The notes under the pieces were generated by a model that saw only the letters and a program-made list of their open reading frames with translations, was not told where the DNA came from and made no database searches. Position numbers and translations under genes: made by a program. Shown here one piece after another: positions 60,777 through 64,000 of a stretch of 64,000 bases of DNA. Every line of letters begins with the position of its first letter. Position 1 is the first letter of the stretch. The DNA is from Allantophomopsis cytisporea (Eukaryota > Ascomycota > Leotiomycetes > Phacidiales > Phacidiaceae), in assembly GCA_024752435.1 (NCBI GenBank), contig CP103036.1, forward strand, positions 186,001-250,000, given 5' to 3'.

Positions 60777-62196
60777 TCACGCCCCCAAAACCACACTCTT
60801 AGACGCCCCATCCGGCAACTTCGCCCTCAAAATCAACCCAGGATACACCCTCTTATCAACCCCCTCATTCCAATCCGGCTGATACGGCAACTGATTAATA
60901 TTAAAGTAAATGTACCCATCAAACCCAACATTCGCACTATCCGGCCAAATGATCCTCGGGTCACGCACATACGGCCGCGCCTGCAGCGTCGTGGAGTTGT
61001 AGATATAGATGGCGTTGTGCTCCGGCATCAGCATGTACACGTTGCCTAGCGAGTCAGATGCGAAGCCGTTTGCGTTGCCGCCGCGCTGGCCTAGGTTCTT
61101 GACGTTGTCAAAGGTGCGTTTAGCGGCGAGGGTGTCGTTTGAGGGCGGGTTGCGGAGGTATATGGTTTCGATGCTGTAGAGGTAATTTGCTGTTAGGGGG
61201 GAGTAGTAGAGGATGTCGCCTTGATGTTGTTAGTAATTAATACAGAATGGCCGAAAATGAATATTGCAAGTCCCCATGACCAGTTGATCAGGTGGGAGCT
61301 TCAAACGCAAGATTCTGAGGCTCTCCATACTGCAAGGAGTCTTTAACGGCTTACTTACCATATAGACTCAATTCCTCTCCGTCCAATCCTTCTTGATTAA
61401 ATCCTAAATCACTCCCCAAACTCCGCTGATAAAATGGCACGCCCTGGTAACTCGGCACATCCTCCCACCCCCTCAGCGTACTCGGATGTTGACTCAAGTG
61501 CCTCCAGCTCTCGCCTGTCCCTAAATCCAGTATAATGAACCCAGTGCGGCCCTCATTACTCGAATCCACGATATATGCAATTCCCTGCCCAGACTCCGTA
61601 ATATTTGGGCGCAGGTCGAAACGCAGGTCATTCATGTAGGAATCAGGGTAGTGTACTGTTGCTGGAAATGTATATGTGCGTGTTATAGAATTGTTACTTA
61701 GGTTGATGGCGATGAGTTTTGGGCCGCCGGGGGAGGCGTATGGCATGGATGGCGAGAGGGACTCATTGATAGTAGGCCGACCTGTGTCAAGCACCCAAAG
61801 CGTATCGTCGGGTGTTACATATAATGCTTGTACGGAGATGAATTTATCTACTTCATTACTACCGAATTGGATCCCATCAGAGGTATTGTAAAGGGCTGAA
61901 GGCGTGTTGATAGAAAGATCTGGATATGGTGCCTCGGCTGTCTGGTTAATCACTTCTCCTAGAGTGTAGCTGTAATCTCCTCGTGTGTAGCACACGAATG
62001 TCCGGCCTTGCTTGCTGACAGCTAGTCCGATAGGCCATTGATCGTAGAAGTAGTGGTATTCTTCTACTTCTGGACCATAGGTTCCGGTATCGGCTCGTAC
62101 GTTGTGAGGGCCGGTGGTCGTTGTCGTGTTGAGAGTTGTGTTTTGGCATGATGCTATACCGGAGAGGACAGCTGATATGATAATTGAAGACCTCAT
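60777..62196 (-). CDS. yellow / major royal jelly protein-family propeller (secreted)
   Basis: Predicted 426-residue protein. Exons 62196-61359 and 61219-60777. MRSSIIISAVLSGIASCQ is a signal peptide; N-glycosylation sites are frequent. MRJP/yellow features: YDQWPIGLAVSKQGRTFVCY, FISVQALYVTPDDTLWVLDTG, PGGPKLIAINLSNNSI, SYMNDLRFDLRP, GIAYIVDSSNEGRTGFIILDLGTGESWR, then DILYYSPLTANYLYSIET and GNANGFASDSLGNVYMLMPEHNAIYIYN after the intron. Insect members include dopachrome-conversion enzymes and amine binders; fungal members are widespread but unassigned. Length matches the family. Neighbouring lactonase is also a secreted propeller. Confidence 0.88.
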
Positions 62197-62677
62197 GTTT
62201 GAGTGTGAAGAGATTCAAGGATATACAAAGAAGAAGAGAGGTACTTATTGCTCGACGATAAAATGAACTATATATTACGTCGTTCTTTCTCAGGTATAGC
62301 TGCATCATAGCGTACCTTACTTTGTTATATGGTACTCGGGAAGGATAATCGGCAATGCAAATCTATAAATGCTACTCGATAGTGAGTATCGCATGGATAC
62401 TTGATGCACATCTTAAAGATGCTGCTTTACTCTCTTCCTAGTTCGAGATGATGACGAAATATATCCTTGTCCATTATGGATGCGGGATCCGGGAGTAGTC
62501 AAACTTTCTCTGGATGCGGAGAAATACACCGTTGAACCTACTCCGTAGATACATCTTGACGACGTAACGTCGTAACGCCCCATCCGTTAGCTTATAAGGG
62601 TGTAGTGGGTCATTTATTCGGAAAACATGGAGAGTACCTCGGGATGTAAATAAATTTATCAAAGCCGCCCATGACGC

Positions 62678-62680
<3 letters not shown>

Positions 62681-62714
<34 letters not shown>
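62681..62714. repeat. (AT)n dinucleotide microsatellite
   Basis: Uninterrupted AT repeat of about 17 units. Confidence 0.9.
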
Positions 62715-62716
<2 letters not shown>

Positions 62717-63022
62717 AATCATGTATTAGCACATGTTGCATTCAGCGTCGAATTATCGATATGTTGAAGTAGTACTCTGTAATAACCACCGTATTTCTCG
62801 GTACTATATTCGGGCCAAAGATCTGAAGCCTCACCGCAGTTCAGATACGCAGCTACACGTCAACGGCATGATGAGCGCAGCTTTTGAAAATAGTCTGGCT
62901 TGCGACTTCTATGTGACATAGTAAGGATATATAGACGTAATTGAAATAGAAGAGACGCTTGATAAGGAGCAAATAATGAAAAGAGATGAAGTGCTTATGT
63001 GGTTCTTTTCTGCGGATACAGA

Positions 63023-63039
63023 CTGCTGCTGCTGCTGCT
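63023..63039. repeat. (CTG)n trinucleotide microsatellite
   Basis: Five to six CTG units outside any supported gene. Confidence 0.8.
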
Positions 63040-63736
63040 CGTTAATTTGTAGGTTATGCTACATGAATTGATTGAAACTAAACAGTAACAAGTTTTCCAA
63101 CAATAAAGTCTTTATTTTAAATCCCTTGGAAGACTAAGAGAAGCAAATAGTGAAAGAAATCCTTTAAGTCTGAAGTGCCCAAAACTCTCGAACTGCCACA
63201 ACGCCCAAAAGCAGAGAAAGCAAGACCCAAGTATGGTTAACTTGTTGCAGTCTGATAGCTTTCAAATTCGACAATATGATGTATGAATTGAATGCTACAA
63301 TCTAGGGTAGATATGCCGATGTTCTGCAGGGCAGATTGTATGATTTGTTCGGTATCTATGGAATACTTACAATGCTTAGGATATTTAAGGGTCCAAGATA
63401 TGTTGAGCATCCCAGAACCAGGTCTGAGTAATGCAGTATGCCGCTCTGAAGATATTCTTGAGCTTAGAGAAGTCGACTAGTTCAGGCTCAAAGGTTCATT
63501 CATAGACTGATCGATAATGTGGGCTCTTTTAGATATAAATGCCGAGGCAGTTAAGCATCTTATGATCTTCACACAACTTGCAACGTAACGGCCTGAGTGA
63601 CAGTTTTCAACTCGTGGTCTTGTACGATGCTTCGAAAAGGTTGTTGAAAGCTAAAAAAGAAGGAATGAATCGTAGAGCATATGCCTTCTTCGACGCGCGC
63701 TTCTGATCGACAGTACCTCGCTCCCTCTTCTCAAGC

Positions 63737-64000
63737 TTACAGTATTTGAAGACACCAAAAGGTGTTCTTAGGGTTGCGATAGTACTTGTACTTATACAGA
63801 CACGCTCCGAAGGACCCCGCGGTTTGATTTCGAGACGTTGTTTCCAAGCTTTGAACTTTTTGACTTTCCCGATAATTAAAAGAATTGTTTGGAGCTGGAA
63901 TTCTGACATCATCTGAAGATTTGTGGTTCGATTGAGAAGATATAAGTCGCTCTTCTATATTCCTAACAGCAGAAACGACTTTCGTCACAGATGCCTGCAA
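63737..64000 (-). CDS. possible 3' part of an uncharacterised gene, truncated by window edge
   Basis: Minus-strand frame open to the right edge, giving about 87 residues beginning near ASVTKVVSAVRNIEERL, a helical segment, then Ser/Asn-rich sequence and a basic, Tyr-rich end (YKYKYYRNPKNTFW). An overlapping frame (63607-63912) continues with similar composition, so a frameshift or intron may separate them. It vaguely recalls the middle of fungal ankyrin-type proteins, but the match is weak. Could be chance. Confidence 0.25.
   Translation of the reverse strand: MQASVTKVVSAVRNIEERLISSQSNHKSSDDVRIPAPNNSFNYRESQKVQSLETTSRNQTAGSFGACLYKYKYYRNPKNTFWCLQIL

Larger units (their letters stand above)
62197..64000. 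other. intergenic to window edge
   Basis: Holds an AT repeat, a CTG repeat and a minus-strand open frame running off the edge (listed separately). No other gene seen. Confidence 0.55.

Noticed and set aside
1..64000. CRISPR array, bacterial operons or ribosome binding sites
   Set aside because: The sequence is nuclear fungal DNA with spliceosomal introns; no regularly spaced identical repeats with unique spacers were seen.

Overview
The window looks like chromosomal DNA of a filamentous ascomycete (Pezizomycotina). The genes carry short introns (about 45-75 nt) with GTRNGT donors, internal branch points of CTAAC/CTGAC type and CAG/TAG acceptors. Several families are typical of these fungi: NCS1 permeases, sugar porters, Arp1-like amidases, a hydrolase-NB-ARC-TPR NLR and a CmcJ/AsaB-like oxygenase. 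C-to-T type stop codons in one pseudogene would fit RIP. The class cannot be fixed from sequence alone. I rebuilt exon-intron structures by hand and checked every model for phase; nothing was aligned to a database.

Left part (1-12.9 kb): the 3' part of an NCS1 nucleobase permease cut by the window edge, an APH-fold phosphotransferase with a GC-AG intron, a sugar porter, a degenerate 23-bp tandem array, an HSL-type alpha/beta hydrolase, a family-2 glycosyltransferase that meets a CmcJ/AsaB-like oxygenase tail to tail with 5 bp between stops, and a 62-residue orphan ORF just downstream of a perfect dyad.

Accessory block (13.1-30.2 kb): two intact, diverged amidases on the minus strand bracket an intact 1,100-residue NLR, a CorA-like membrane protein, an MFS exporter and an SRPK-like kinase lacking its usual catalytic lysine. 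An MFS pseudogene with two in-frame stops and a frameshift follows. Genes are packed as divergent or convergent pairs. The NLR, CorA-like and kinase-like genes make this the best candidate for an undescribed recognition or incompatibility locus, but that is inference.

Core-like part (30.2-49 kb): a tRNA-derived SINE-like element, the ribosome-biogenesis helicase DHR1/ECM16, a P450, a second NCS1 permease, a short-chain dehydrogenase, an MMTAG2-type protein divergent from Mediator subunit MED6, and an intron-containing tRNA-Lys(CUU).

Right part (49-64 kb): a lactose-permease-type sugar porter, a secreted protein of unknown function, an uncharacterised protein, and a convergent pair of secreted beta-propeller proteins (lactonase and yellow/MRJP type). 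The last 1.8 kb holds only microsatellites and a doubtful open frame running off the edge.
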